From: Cherax quadricarinatus
Lineage: Eukaryota > Arthropoda > Malacostraca > Decapoda > Parastacidae
Length of the DNA: 64,000 nt
Direction of reading: 5' to 3'
Assembly: GCF_038502225.1 (NCBI RefSeq)
Contig: NC_091372.1
Coordinates: 9,226,024 to 9,290,023, forward strand
Shown here: positions 34,540-47,667 of the stretch, piece by piece
How positions within the stretch are numbered: the stretch's first letter is position 1
Layout of the letters: every line of letters starts with the position of its first letter
Translations under genes and position numbers: made by a program
The notes under the pieces: generated by a model
Told to the model about the DNA's origin: nothing
Seen by the model: the letters and a program-made list of their open reading frames with translations, nothing else
Database searches by the model: none

Positions 34540-35306
34540 CTCAGCTGACATCGTACCTTGCTGGTGAGTTGCTGTCAGAGCTGACATCGTACCTTGCTGG
34601 TGAGTTGCTATCAGAGCTGGCATCGTACCTTGCTGGTGAGTTGCTGTCAGAGCTGGCATCGTACCTTGCTGGTGAGTTGCTATCAGAGCTGACATCGTAC
34701 CTTGCTGGTGAGTTGCTGTCAGAGCTGACATCGTACCTTGCTGGTGAGTTGCTGTCAGAGCTGGCATCGTACCTTGCTGGTGAGTTGCTGTCAGAGCTGG
34801 CATCGTAACTTGCTGGTGAGTTGCTGTCAGAGCTGACATCGTACCTTGCTGGTGAGTTGCTATCAGAGCTGGCATCGTACCTTGCTGGTGAGTTGCTGTC
34901 AGAGCTGGCATCGTACCTTGCTGGTGAGTTGCTGTCAGAGCTGGCATCGTACCTTGCTGGTGAGTTGCTGTCAGAGCTGACATCGTACCTTGCTGGTGAG
35001 TTGCTGTCAGAGCTGGCATCGTAACTTGCTGGTGAGTTGCTGTCAGAGCTGACATCGTACCTTGCTGGTGAGTTGCTGTCAGAGCTGGCATCGTACCTTG
35101 CTGGTGAGTTGCTGTCAGAGCTGACATCGTACCTTGCTGGTGAGTTGCTGTCAGAGCTGGCATCGTACCTTGCTGGTGAGTTGCTATCAGAGCTGACATC
35201 GTACCTTGCTGGTGAGTTGCTGTCAGAGCTGGCATCGTACCTTGCTGGTGAGTTGCTATCAGAGCTGACATCGTACCTTGCTGGTGAGTTGCTGTCAGAG
35301 CTGACA
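34540..35306. repeat. 36-bp minisatellite, about 21 units
   Basis: Unit CTGACATCGTACCTTGCTGG + TGAGTTGCTGTCAGAG with A/G and T/C variants. Because 36 is divisible by 3, open frames run on both strands (minus: 12-aa repeat around ALTATHQQGTMP). No splice partner, signal or domain supports a gene. Confidence 0.95.
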
Positions 35307-36259
35307 AGCTAAATATGAAAACAATTTCCCATCGATGGCGCCCGAACATTTATTTCCAGGTCATATGAGGTAATTGTTTCTTTGAATTGCAATGTTCCCA
35401 TCACATTTACGGACATCAGGCACTGAATTTTCCACCTCTAAAACACAAATCTTATTGATCAGTTTCTCAATAAACAGAGCGTCAGTTCCCCATAAACTAC
35501 CCAACTCCACGAAATTGTCTCATTCTCTAACACCTGCCTGCAGGTCGTCCAAAAACCCTTTATTTTTTAAAGCATCTTCGACCCCTCCTCAGGAGTACCA
35601 TTTTCCAGCCTCCTCTAATATATACATAATTTTAATCAACATACTTTTTTTCATACTCAAATAACATCAAACCACTTTTCTTACCATTCTACCTAAGATC
35701 TTCATCATTTTTGCCGACATAATTATCCCGCCACACAAAAATATGAGATCAAATATTTCCACTCACAATTCTTCTCACATATTAGAAAAAGGGGAATTTG
35801 TACGCCATTTTTAATTTGTCAAACATTTTTTTACCACAGACTTAAAAAAAATACAATTTTCCTCCCTTAATCTGTTCCGTAGATCGACTCGTTGTTCCTA
35901 GACACATCCACTCCCAATTATCTCGATATATTTATTATGTACATATTACTTTCAACTCACCTGTGTCCCAATCTATCATTCAATAATACTATTCAACACT
36001 ATGCTCATTTCACTGTTCATTATAAACTTTATTCATATTAAATATTCATAAGATCAAAAACTTAATTTGAGCCATACTCTTGTAAGAATATAAATATTCA
36101 GTATTAAGGAGTACTTCAGGTCAGTAAAGACTTTTGAAGATTCTTTTTATAGTATTTAGGCTGTTTTTTTTGTTTCTCTGGACTTTGATTTTATATTCTT
36201 TATTCTCAAGTTAAGGAAAGGATGACCAATGGAAAATATTGTGTTCATATTGCTCAGTC
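35307..36259. other. AT-rich intergenic region
   Basis: About 35390-35600 has a 90-codon frame of low complexity without family signature. Nothing recognised elsewhere before the gene 7 poly(A) signal. Confidence 0.45.
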
Positions 36260-36396
36260 TTTATTTCATAAATAGTATCGTAATAAATAACAAAGAAATA
36301 ACCCAGTTGATTTATGGAATTATTTGCATTTGTTTTTGACATAAATTGTCTTTCAGGAATGGGTAGAATAGATCAGGGAGGTGGACACTGGAGTGA

Positions 36397-37224
36397 TTAT
36401 TTTGACTCATTAGAGTCACGGAAGTAGTGCCTGGGTCTGGGTGGGGAGTAAACAGGAGCCTCACGAGACTCATGTGAATCAGGGGCAAAGTATCGGGGCC
36501 TGGGTGGTGCGTACTCCCTAGACTCATCAGAGTCAGGGTAGCGAGCTTCTCCCTGGTACTGGACATCAGCCACGTAGCCTGAGTCACCGTCCACGAAGTA
36601 AGTCACAGTCTGCAGACGACCGTCGGGAAGCTGTACATAGTACGACCCCTTGGTGTCGTCACCGTCGCGGGTCTCTTGGTGACCGAAATCGTTGCCGGAG
36701 TCGTCGTGTTTCACAGCATAGTTGAAGTTGTACCGAGCCTCACTAGACTCATAGGATTCAGCTGAGAATGCCTTTGAATAATCAAAATAATAGAATGTTA
36801 TTAATGTCCGTGGAATGAAATGAGTCTTAAAATTGCATCTATATATGGTTTGACATTATATATAACATCAATTAGACTTGTTTTCCTAGCTTTAATTAGT
36901 TTTTGACACTGTTATTTATTTCTATTTATGAAGATTTTATTTGTGACGAACCAGATCCAGGTCTTGCTAGTAGTGATATCAAGAGTTTTAGTTAAAATAT
37001 ATAAAGATAACCACTGAGTGATACTCACTCGAGGGGGACCATAAGCGAATCTTTCCCTGCTGTCTGCTGCTGCCACGGCTGCCACCACCAACACCATCAA
37101 TATCTGTAACATGAATCTATTATCATATATAACCTTTGTGTATTTTCACTGTCTATCAGTCATATTTGTACTAAAGATAGCTGCCATAGTATAGTGAGAA
37201 TGCGAGAGTTACCTTAGTGTTCAT
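36397..37224 (-). CDS. Cuticle gene 7: RR-2 cuticular protein, long C-terminus
   Basis: 153-aa secreted cuticle protein, tandem partner of gene 6. Exons, 5' to 3': 37213-37224, 37029-37103 and 36397-36771, phase 0, donors GTAAC and GTGAGT. The signal peptide and exon 2 peptide equal gene 6 (ILMVLVVAAVAAA, DSRERFAYGPPR). RR-2 domain at residues 43-105 with VQYQGEA. The tail contains YAPPRPRYFAPDSHESREAP and ends APVYSPPRPRHYFRDSNESK, so the last repeat diverged from gene 6. A candidate poly(A) signal TTTATT (complement) is at 36260-36265. Introns and promoter resemble gene 6 (CTAGTAGTGATATCAAG in intron 2), supporting tandem duplication. Confidence 0.93.
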
Positions 37225-37249
37225 GTTGCTTGCTGTGTTGTCACTAGGA

Positions 37250-37320
37250 ACTGACTGAAGAAACTCTTCAGTTGTGTCTTATATACTGCTTCTTGTTGCC
37301 GCACACCTCCCTCAAGGCCA
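37250..37320 (-). promoter_or_regulatory. Promoter of cuticle gene 7 with FTZ-F1-type site
   Basis: TATATAA on the minus strand (37279-37285), TCAGT (37250-37254, +1 near 37252), spacing 33 bp. TCAAGGCCA at 37312-37320 matches gene 6 in position and sequence. Confidence 0.75.
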
Positions 37321-38321
37321 ACTTCTGGCTCAATATTTCCCTCCCATTTTCACCAGAAAGTCATGAATTGTGCTTTCCGTACTTATTTAAAAGATTTTTT
37401 TTTTTTAAATAGCTCTTCTCAATAAAGCTGGAAATTTCTCCATAGTTTTACATATAACTTGCTCTTCAGATTGAGAAATAAAACAATTTTATTTTATTTT
37501 ATTTGAGTAAAGATTCATTATACTGTTTATTAGTTCAGTACACTGTCTTTGGAAGACAGACTCTTATAAATATAAAAAAAATTATCTATTTACATTCGAA
37601 AGGTAAACGTCCCAAGTAACATCAAAATTTTTTCCTATAATAAAAACAACATAATTCTGCCGTAATTACTCCTCTGCATTTGTAATTCCCTTTACTTTTG
37701 ACAATGGAAATAAAAATATCATTTAGTTTTCTTGGCAGATATTTGGTTAATAATCCGATAAAAAAAAAGATCTTTTCTCACTCTTGTGTATTTTATTCCA
37801 GACGTAAGTCATGAGGAGTCTCAGGGAACCAGTGTGTATCATGAATTGTTGGTCTCATTACGCATATTTAATATGCTTGATATTTTGGACTACAGACAGA
37901 AAAATTCTTACTTTGATTTCTTAGATGATTTAATTTCACTTTTAAAAGAGTTGAAACATTAGCCGTGACTCTTTCTTATAACTCCTTATTAAGAGGTCAG
38001 CTGCCAAAGAGTTTTTTCAGTGACTCTTATTTGCCACATTCTAGTAATCAAATATTCGACAGCATATATAAGCTGACATAGCTTTTGTTTTGACAGCATC
38101 AATAACAACAGCTTCGTATTAACAGATATACAGAGAAGAAATAAGGGCGTTTAAGAAGAGCAGCTGTTTCTCTTGATTCTCCATGAACTAGCCTTCAGTG
38201 ATGCTGATATAATAAGCTTGTGTATACCTTTGATGAGTTCCTAGTGTTTTTGTGCTCCCAGAGCCCGGCCTTGAGGCCAGGGTCGTCTGGCCTCAAGGTC
38301 GTATTGGCTGAGAAAGTTTCC
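37321..38321. other. Intergenic with one dispersed repeat fragment
   Basis: 38216-38305 (GTATACCTTTGATGAG, AGAGCCCGGCCTTGAGGCCA) is the repeat also seen at 850-945. The rest is AT-rich and unrecognised. Confidence 0.5.
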
Positions 38322-41300
38322 GTAATTATATTACACTGTCCCCAGTGTGTGTAAAGATAATTATATTACACTGTCCAAAGTGTGTGTAAAGACAATTATA
38401 TTACACTGTCCCCAGTGTGTGTAAAGATAATTATATTACACTGTCCCCAGTGTGTGTAAAGATAATTATATTACACTGTCCCCAGTGTGTGTAAAGATAA
38501 TTATATTACATTGTCCAAAGTGTGTGTAAGGACAATTATATTACACTGTCCCCAGCGTGTGTAAAGATAATTATATTACACTGTCCCCAGTGTGTGTAAA
38601 GATAATTATATTACACTGTCCCCAGTGTGTGTAAAGATAATTATATTACACTGTCCCCAGTGTGTGTAAAGATAATTATATTACACTGTCCCCAGTGTGT
38701 GTAAAGATAATTATATTACATTGTCCAAAGTGTGTGTAAGGACAATTATATTACACTGTCCCCAGTGTGTGTAAAGATAATTATATTACACTGTCCCCAG
38801 TGTGTGTAAAGATAATTATATTACACTGTCCCCAGAGTGTGTAAAGATAATTATATTACACTGTACCCAGTGTGTGTAAAGATAATTATATTACACTGTC
38901 CCCAGTGTGTGTAAAGATAATTATATTTCATTGTCCAAAGTGTGTGTAAAGACAATTATATTACACTGTCCCCAGTGTGTGTAAAGATAATTGTATAACA
39001 CTGTCCAGAGTGTGTGTAAAGACAATTATATTACCCTGTCCCCAGTGTGTGTAAAGATAATTATATTACATTGTCCCCAGTGTGTGTAAAGATAATTATA
39101 TTACATTGTCCAAAGTGCGTGTAAAGACAATTATATTACACTGTCCCCAGTGTGTGTAAAGATAATTATATTACACTGTCCCCAGTGTGTGTAAAGATAA
39201 TTATATTACATTGTCCAAAGTGCGTGTAAAGACAATTATATTACACTGTCCCCAGTGTGTGTAAAGATAATTGTATAACACTGTCCAAAGTGTGTGTAAA
39301 GACAATTATATTACACTGTCCCCAGTGTGTGTAAAGATAATTATATTACATTGTCCCCAGTGTGTGTAAAGATAATTATATTACATTGTCCCCAGTGTGT
39401 GTAAAGATAATTATATTACATTGTCCAAAGTGCGTGTAAAGACAATTATATTACACTGTCCAAAGTGTGTGTAAAGACAATTATATTACACTGTCCCCAG
39501 TGTGTGTAAAGATAATTATAATACATTGTCCCCAGTGTGTGTAAAGATAATTATATTACACTGTCCCCAGTGTGTGCAAAGATAATTATATTACATTGTC
39601 CCCAGTGTGTGTAAAGATAATTATATTACATTGCCCAAAGTGTGTGAAAAGACAATTATATTACACTGTCCCCAGTGTGTGTAAAGATAATTAAATTACA
39701 TTGTCCAAAGTGTGTGTAAAGACAATTATATTACACTGTCCCCAGTGTGTGTAAAGATAATTATATTACATTGTCCAAAGTGTGTGTAAAGACAATTATA
39801 TTACACTGTCCCCAGTGTGTGTAAAGGTAATTATATTACATTGTCCAAAGTGTGTGTAAAGACAGTTATATTACACTGTCCCCAGTGTGTGTAAAGATAA
39901 TTATATTACATTGTCCAAAGTGTGTGTAAAGACAATTATAATACACTGTCCCCAGTGTGTGTAAAGATAATTATATTACATTGTCCAAAGTGTGTGTAAA
40001 GACAAATATATTACACTGTCCCCAGTGTGCATAAAGACAATTATATTACATTGTCCAAAGCGTGTGTAAAGACAAGTATATTACATTGTCCCCAGTGTGT
40101 GTAAAGACAATTATATTACACTGTCCCCAGTGTGTGTAAAGATAATTATATTACATTGTCCAAAGTGTGTGTAAAGACAATTATATTACACTGTCCCCAG
40201 TGTGTGTAAAGATAATTATATTACATTGTCCAAAGTGTGTGTAAAGACAATTATATTACACTGTCCCCAGTGTGTGTAAAGACAATTATATTACATTGTC
40301 CAAAGTGTGTGTAAAGACAATTATATTACATTATCCCCAGTGTGTGTAAAGACAATTATATTACACTGTCCCCAGTGTGTGTAAAGATAATTATATTACA
40401 CTGTCCAAAGTGTGTGTAAAGACAATTATATTACACTGTCCCCAGTGTGTGTAAAGATAATTATATTACACTGTCCCCAGTGTGTGTAAAGATAATTATA
40501 TTACATTGTCCGCAGTGTGTGTAAAGACAATTATATTACACTGTCCCCAGTGTGTGTAAATATAATTATATTACTCTGTCCCCAGTGTGTGTAAAGATAA
40601 TTATATTACTGTCCCCAGTGTGTGTAAAGATAATTATATTACACTGTCCCCAGTGTGTGTAAAGATAATTATATTACATTGTCCAAAGTGTGTGTAAAGA
40701 CAATTATATTACACTGTCCCCAGTGTGTGTAAAGATAATTATATTACACTGTCCAAAGTGTGTGTAAAGACAATTATATTACACTGTCCCCAGTGTGTGT
40801 AAAGACAATTATATTACACTGTCCCCAGTGTGTGTAAAGATAATTATATTACACTGTCCCCAGTGTGTGTAAAGATAATTATATTACTGTCAACAGTGTG
40901 TGTAAAGATAATTATATTACACTGTCCCCAGTGTGTGTAAAGATAATTATATTACATTGTCCCCAGTGTGTGTAAAGATAATCATATTACATTGTCCAAA
41001 GTGTGTGTAAAGACAATTATATTACACTGTCCCCAGTGTGTGTAAAGATAATTATATTACATAGTCCAAAGTGTGTGTAAAGACAATTATATTACACTGT
41101 CCCCAGTGTGTGTAAAGATAATTATATTACATTGTCCAAAGTGTGTGTAAAGACAATTATATTACACTGTCCCCAGTGTGTGTAAAGATAATTATATTAC
41201 ATTGTCCAAAGTGTGTGTAAAGACAATTATATTACACTGTCCCCAGTGTGTGTAAAGACAATTATATTACATTGTCCAAAGTGTGTGTAAAGACAATTAT

Positions 41301-43293
41301 ATTACATTGTCCCCAGTGTGTGTAAAGACAATTATATTACACTGTCCCCAGTGTGTGTAAAGATAATTATATTACATTGTCCAAAGTGTGTGTAAAGACA
41401 ATTATATTACACTGTCCCCAGTGTGTGCAAAGATAATTATATTACATTGTCCAAAGTGTGTGTAAAGACAATTATATTACACTGTCCCCAGTGTGTGTAA
41501 AGACAATTATATTACAATGTCCAAAGTGTGTGTAAAGACAATTATATTACATTGTCCCCAGTGTGTGTAAAGACAATTATATTACACTGTCCCCAGTGTG
41601 TGTAAAGATAATTATATTACACTGTCCAAAGTGTGTGTAAAGACAATTATATTACATTGTCCCCAGTGTGTGTAAAGACAATTATATTACACTGTCCCCA
41701 GTGTGTGTGAAGATAATTATATTACACTGTCCCCAGTGTGTGTAAAGACAATTATATTACACTGTCCCCAGTATGTGTAAAGATAATTATATTACACTGT
41801 CCCCAGTGTGTGTAAAGATAATTATATTACACTGTCCCCAGTGTGTGTAAAGATAATTATATTACACTGTCCCCAGTGTGTGTAAAGATAATTATATTAC
41901 ATTGTCCAAAGTATGTGTAAAGACAATTATATTACACTGTCCCCATTGTGTGTAAAGATAATTATATTACACTGTCCCCAGTGTGTGTAAAGATAATTAT
42001 ATTACATTGTCTGAAGTGTGTGTAAAGACAATTATATTACACTGTCCCCAGTGTGTGTAAAGATAATTATATTACACTGTCCCCAGTGTGTGTAAAGATA
42101 ATTATATTACAGTCCCCAGTGTGTGTAAAGATAATTATATTACACTGTCCCCAGTGTGTGTGTAAAGATAATTATATTACATTGTCCAAAGTGTGTGTAA
42201 AGACAATTATATTACACTGTCCCCAGTGTGTGTAAAGATAATTATATTACACTGTCCCCAGTGTGTGTAAAGATAATTATATTACATTGTCCAAAGTGTG
42301 TGTAAAGACAATTATATTACACTGTCCCCAGTGTGTGTAAAGATAATTATATTACACTGTCCAAAGTGTGTGTAAAGACAATTATATTACACTGTCCCCA
42401 GTGTGTGTAAAGACAATTATATTACACTGTCCCCAGTGTGTGTAAAGATAATTATGTTACATTGTCCCCAGTGTGTGTAAAGATAATTATATTACATTGT
42501 CCAAAGTGTGTGTAAAGACAATTATATTACACTGTACCCAGTGTTTGTAAAGATAATTATATTACATTGTCCCCAGTGTGTGTAAAGATAATTATATTAC
42601 ATTGTTCAAAGTGTGTGTAAAGACAATTATATTACACTGTCCCCAGTGTGTGTAAAGATTATTATATTACATTGTCCAAAGTGTGTGTAAAGACAATTAT
42701 ATTACATTGTCCAAAGTGTGTGTAAAGACAATTATATTACATTGTCCCCAGTGTGTGTAAAGATAATTATATTACACTGTCCCCAGTGTGTGTAAAGATA
42801 ATTATATTACATTGTCCAAAGTGTGTGTAAAGACAATTATATTACACTGTCCCCAGTGTGTGTAAAGACAATTATATTACATCGTCCAAAGTGTGTGTAA
42901 AGACAATTATATTACATTGTCCCCAGAGTGTGTGTAAAGACAATTATATTACACTGTCCCCTGTGTGTGTAAAGATAATTATATTACACTGTCCAAAGTG
43001 TGTGTAAAGACAATTATATTACAATGTCCCAAGTGTGTGTAAAGATAATTATATTACACTGTCCCCAGTGTGTGTACAGATAATTATATTACATTGTCCC
43101 CAGTGTGTGTAAAGACAATTATATTACACTGTCCCCAGTGTGTGTAAAGATAATTATATTACACTGTCCCCAGTGTGTGTAAAGATAATTATATTACACT
43201 GTCCCCAGTGTGTGTAAAGACAATTATATTACACTGTCCCCAGTGTGTGTAAAGACATTTATATTACACTGTCCACAGTGCGTGTGTAAAGAT
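38322..43293. repeat. 35-bp satellite, about 142 units, with dimeric order
   Basis: Unit ATAATTATATTACACTGTCC + CCAGTGTGTGTAAAG. Two types occur: CCCCAG followed mostly by GATAATT, and CCAAAG followed almost always by GACAATT. They alternate over long stretches, giving a 70-bp higher-order dimer. Rare units have 4-5-bp deletions (40610, 40887, 42110). Confidence 0.97.
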
Positions 43294-44854
43294 TAATTTA
43301 GTGTAATAGACGGAACATGTTCATCTATGCTAAGGTTTTTAAATTTGCTGACCCAGAAGACGACCTGAAGAATAAATTTCGTCTAATATAACTTGCAGCA
43401 TATTTTTTTTATTAAGAAATACACACGATACAACTATGAAACATCTCATTTACACAGTTTAGTCATGGTAATTCCTGCCTCTGAAACGCTAATTCGCCTG
43501 GCCAGTTTTTTTTAATGAATCGTAACTAAGATATTGTTACATGCGTACTCGAATCTTAGAAATTACTCACCTTCACTTGCTTAATTATACTCCAACACTG
43601 CCCTCTGGTGGATCACGCTCTTGCTGTTCTAAAAATCTTTCACCCTCTCCCAGTCATTCCTCGGAGACCTTGCTCACCTTCTATCTTGATTATTTCAAAT
43701 TCCTTCTGATCTCCAACCATTCTTCTCTGCTGGACTGATGATGCCACAGTGTGGGGAAACGTTTCCAGAGTACAGATACCCAAGTTTTGTACGTGTGTCT
43801 GATTTATGACCTTGAATCTTCAAATGTAAATTTCGTCTTAAACATAATGTTTCATGCTGCTATAAATCACCTTCTGAAAATTCTTTTTCTTTATATCAGA
43901 CTCCCAAGACATTTTTTTATTCTTTTCAGGTATGTACTTGTGTCTAGGATTGATTGCAGATTCAGTATATTCTTCCTACAATATGTTGGAGGTTCAGGAC
44001 AGATGTATAATATGAATGTGAAATGTTAGTATGTGATATATCCCATTTTTAGTCACATGTTCACTATCACATTCTTTTAATCCAGAAACTTTCTCTCTGT
44101 TGATTCCCTCATCTACAAGGTCATTTACCAACAAGTCCTAAAATCGTGAAATTTTCATTCATTGGTCATCTTTCTTCCATTTGTCTTGCCTTCATTCACT
44201 AAAATCTATTTATTTCGTATCATATGTCTTGTCTGTAGTTATTTCAACAATCATGTTTACCGTGTGTGGTAGAAACATGTAGCATAAACATATTATTGAA
44301 AACGTTTCGTCCTGACCTGATCACTTAACATACAGAGTGCAGAAAGACATATATATAGGAGAGTGTATGTAGCCATGATGCTCAAGCACCAAACGCAACA
44401 AACAGGAGTCACTGTTTCATGTCGCTCTCATCTCAATGAATTCTTCAGGTCACGTGCGTGTCACTCACACCTCCTCTCCGCTATATATAATATCTTTCCT
44501 TGTATGTAGATGATAATCCCAGACAAATCATAAACAGTCATAGTGTTTGCTTACGTGCTTTCTAAACAACTTGTTATTACAAAGTTATACCACTGCATGG
44601 TAGAAATATGACCGACTGTCTTCGTATCCGTGGTGCACTGCACAGTATAGATTTAATAAGTGATATTACTCAGTGTTCGGTAGTAAATGACGAGAAAGAT
44701 GTCTAAGAAAAAATATGATTCACATTGCTCATGGTCTTTGTTTCGAAATATATAAATAATACAGATAATCCACTTGGTAAGTCATATTTATATTTAGTTC
44801 AAAATTGAGTTTGTCAGGGTGTGTTGAATAGATGGAAGATGGACACTGCAGTGA
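43294..44854. other. Intergenic with dispersed fragments
   Basis: About 43740-43800 (GTGTGGGGAAACGTTTCCAG, AGATACCCAAGTTTTG) belongs to the GAAACGTTT-type element. About 44280-44340 has a weaker CGTTTCG-type match. No gene recognised. Confidence 0.45.
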
Positions 44855-45661
44855 TTATTTTGACTCATTAGAGTGATAGTGCTGGTCGAGTGGGGAAATG
44901 AGCCTCTAGAGACTATGTGAATCAGTGCAAGTATCGGGGCCTGTGTGCGTACTCCTAGACTCATCAGAGCAGGGTAGGGCTCTCCTGGTTGACATCGCAT
45001 GGCCAGCGTACTGGTCCACGAATAAGTCACGTTGAGACGACCGTCAGGAGTGTTTGTGTATGACCCATGGTGTCAGCCGTCACGAGTCTCCTGGTGACGA
45101 AGTCGTTGCCGGAGTCGGTGTTTCACTCATGTTGGAAGCATGCTGAGCCTCACTAGACTCATAAGATTCAGCGAGTGCCTTTGGAATAAAAGATAAACAG
45201 AACGATTTTTATTGTTCAGTGAATCATAGACAATATGGGTAATGATCACTATTTTATTTATTTGATAAAATTCTGCATAAAACGAATTACATTTAAATAG
45301 TTCAACTTTTGTTTGGAATAAATTAAAAGTGAGGAAATTTGAACAGTCTTCCTGCACTTTAAGTTTCGATATCAAAGTGATATTTAATCAATTTCCGGGA
45401 TGATGAGGATTTGGTGATTAAATGTCCTTCATATATATCGGTGTTTAGATATAATAAAGATAACCACGGATGATACTCACTGAGGAGACCATGGAACTTT
45501 CCTGCTGTTCGTGTGCCGCTGCACCGCCAACACCATCAGTTTGTAATATTACCTTATTATTATATCAAACATTGTGTATAGTGTTAAAAATCAATATCAA
45601 TCATCAGAATGTATGTGAAGATAGATGTTATAGTAAGACTCGTAGTGTTACCTGTGCTCAT
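44855..45661 (-). pseudogene. Broken cuticle gene 8 (gene 6/7 type)
   Basis: All parts of a gene 7-like copy are recognisable on the minus strand: exon 1 near 45652-45661, exon 2 near 45481-45542, exon 3 near 44855-45178, a TCAGT initiator near 45679 and surrounding promoter words. Exon 3 is about 50 nt shorter than in gene 7 through many scattered small deletions, so the RR-2 frame is destroyed; the TATA box is also lost. Most differences are deletions, and neighbouring repeats are affected the same way. It may be a true pseudogene or an intact gene with a poor consensus. Confidence 0.8.
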
Positions 45662-45729
45662 GTTGTTGCTGTGTTGTCAGGAACTGACTGGAACTTATCG
45701 TTGTGTCTGTAACTGCATGGTTGCGCACA

Positions 45730-46156
45730 CTCCCCAGGCCGTGTTTTTGCTTTCTCCCATATTTTCTACCCAAAAAAGATCGAAATTTCGGTCACAATAA
45801 AATCGTGAAAGATCTATTTTTGATGTTCTGGATGTAACTAAGAGCAGGTATGAAACTTAATTAACTCTTAGATGTGAGTGGTATAGAAAAATTATCTTTT
45901 TTCGGATTATCCAGGTATGTGTTGCCTTCATATTATTAAAATATCAGTGAAAATTAAATGATTTAGCGATCTCAGAGATATCAGTGAGGTGATATCTGTG
46001 TGTGCCATATTTGCAGGATATTAGTGAGGTATCACCTGTTGTATGATTGAGGTATCAGCTCATTGTGTAATACGTGTGCCAGGTAGTGTGTACTCAGATA
46101 TTGTAGTGTTGCAGGTAAAGTACGGTCCCGTCTGTCTCTGTCGACTGTCCATATGG
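45730..46156. other. Spacer
   Basis: About 45980-46060 has three diverged copies of a GAGGTATCA-containing phrase. No gene. Confidence 0.45.
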
Positions 46157-47322
46157 TTTGTTGTGGTGATGTGCAGGTAGTGGTGTTGTGTTTAGTGATG
46201 TGCAGGGTAGTGTGTTGTGATGTGCAGGTAGTGGTGTTGTGTTGTATGATGCAGGAGTGGTGTTGTGTTGTGAGTGATGTGCAGGTAGTGGTGTTGTGTT
46301 GTAGTGATGTGCAGGTAGTGGTGTTGTGTTGTAGTGATGTGCAGGTGGAGTGTTGTGTTGTAGTGATGTGCAGGTAGTGGTGTAGTGGATGTGCAGGTAG
46401 TGGTGTTGTGTTGTAGTGATGTGCAGGTAGGTGGTGTTGTGTTGTGGTGATGTGCAGGTAGTGGTGTTGTGTTTGAGTGATGTGCAGGTAGTGGTGTTGA
46501 TGATGTGCAGTAGTGATGTTGTGTTGTAGTGATGTGCAGGTAGTGAGTGTTGTGTTGTAGTGATGTGCAGGTAGTGGTGTTGTGTTGTAGTGATGTGCAG
46601 GTAGTGGTGTTGTGTTGTAGTGATGTGCAGGTAGTGGTGTTGTGTTGAGGTGATGTGCATAGTAGGTGTTGTGTTGTAGTGATGTGCAGGTAGTGGTGTT
46701 GTGTTGTGGTGATGTGCAGGTAGTGGTGTTGTGTTGTGGTGATGTGCATATAGTGGTGTTGTGTTGTAGTGATGTGCAGGTAGTGGTGTTGTGTTGTAGT
46801 GATGTGCAGGTAGTGGTGTTGTGTTGTAGTGATGTGCAGGTAGTGGTGTTGTGTTGTAGTGATGTGCAGTAGTGGTGTTGTGTTGTAGTGATGTGCAGGT
46901 AGTGGTGTTGTGTTGTGTGATGTGCAGGTAGTGGTGTTGTGTTGTAGTGATGTGCAGGTAGTGGTGTTGTGTTGTGTGATGTGCAGGTAGTGGTGTTGTG
47001 TTGTAGTGATGTGCAGGTAGTGGTGTTGTGTTGTGTAGATGTGCAGGTAGTGGTGTTGTGTTGCTGGTGATGTGCAGGTAGTGGTGTTGTGTTGTGGTGA
47101 TGTGCAGGTAGTGGTGTTGTGTTGTAGTGATGTCAGGTAGTGGTGTTGTTGTAGGTGATGTGCAGGTAGTGTGTTGTGTTGCAGTGATGTGCAGGTAGTG
47201 GTGTTGTGTGGGTGATGTGCAGGTAGTGGTGTTGTGTTGTAGTGATGTGCGGTAGTGGTGTTGTGTTGTGGTGATGTGCAGGTAGTGGTGTTGTGTTGTA
47301 GTGATGTGCAGGTAGTGGTAGT
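46157..47322. repeat. 30-bp tandem repeat, about 39 units, indel-rich
   Basis: Unit GTAGTGGTGTTGTGTTGTAG + TGATGTGCAG. Many units lack one or a few bases. The 424-codon minus-strand frame (TTCTSLQHN-type) arises because the unit lacks stops. Confidence 0.95.
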
Positions 47323-47667
47323 GTTGAGTGTTCAACTCTACTTGCTCCCATGTCCCATCTTGCAACATTCTGCCTGTGCTCTCGTCAGTTCCTCTCGTAT
47401 TTCAGTACGTCATTATCATGCATAAACACAACAAATCGCTAATGTTAAAAGAACAGAATTATAGAGAATATCACTGTAAAAATCTTTTACATGATATTCG
47501 AAAACCCAGATTAAGTTTAATTTTTTCCCATGCGAGGAGAAGTTTTAATGGATTTTAGTAAAATCAGTTAGAACACGATTCTAACATTAGATTTTAGCTA
47601 AGTGTCACCTGTTTTTTTAAAGGATCGTGAAACCTGGTCACAGAAAGTCATCGTTCTCATGTGGTGT
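47323..47667. other. Spacer
   Basis: Nothing recognised. Confidence 0.5.

Noticed and set aside
34534..35349. 271-codon frame with a 12-aa repeat
   Set aside because: 36-bp minisatellite divisible by 3 and open on both strands; no start context, splice signals or homologous domain.
46094..47368. 424-codon His/Thr-rich frame on the minus strand
   Set aside because: Lies on the 30-bp repeat; the unit has no stop in the frames used, so indels do not close it. No gene structure.
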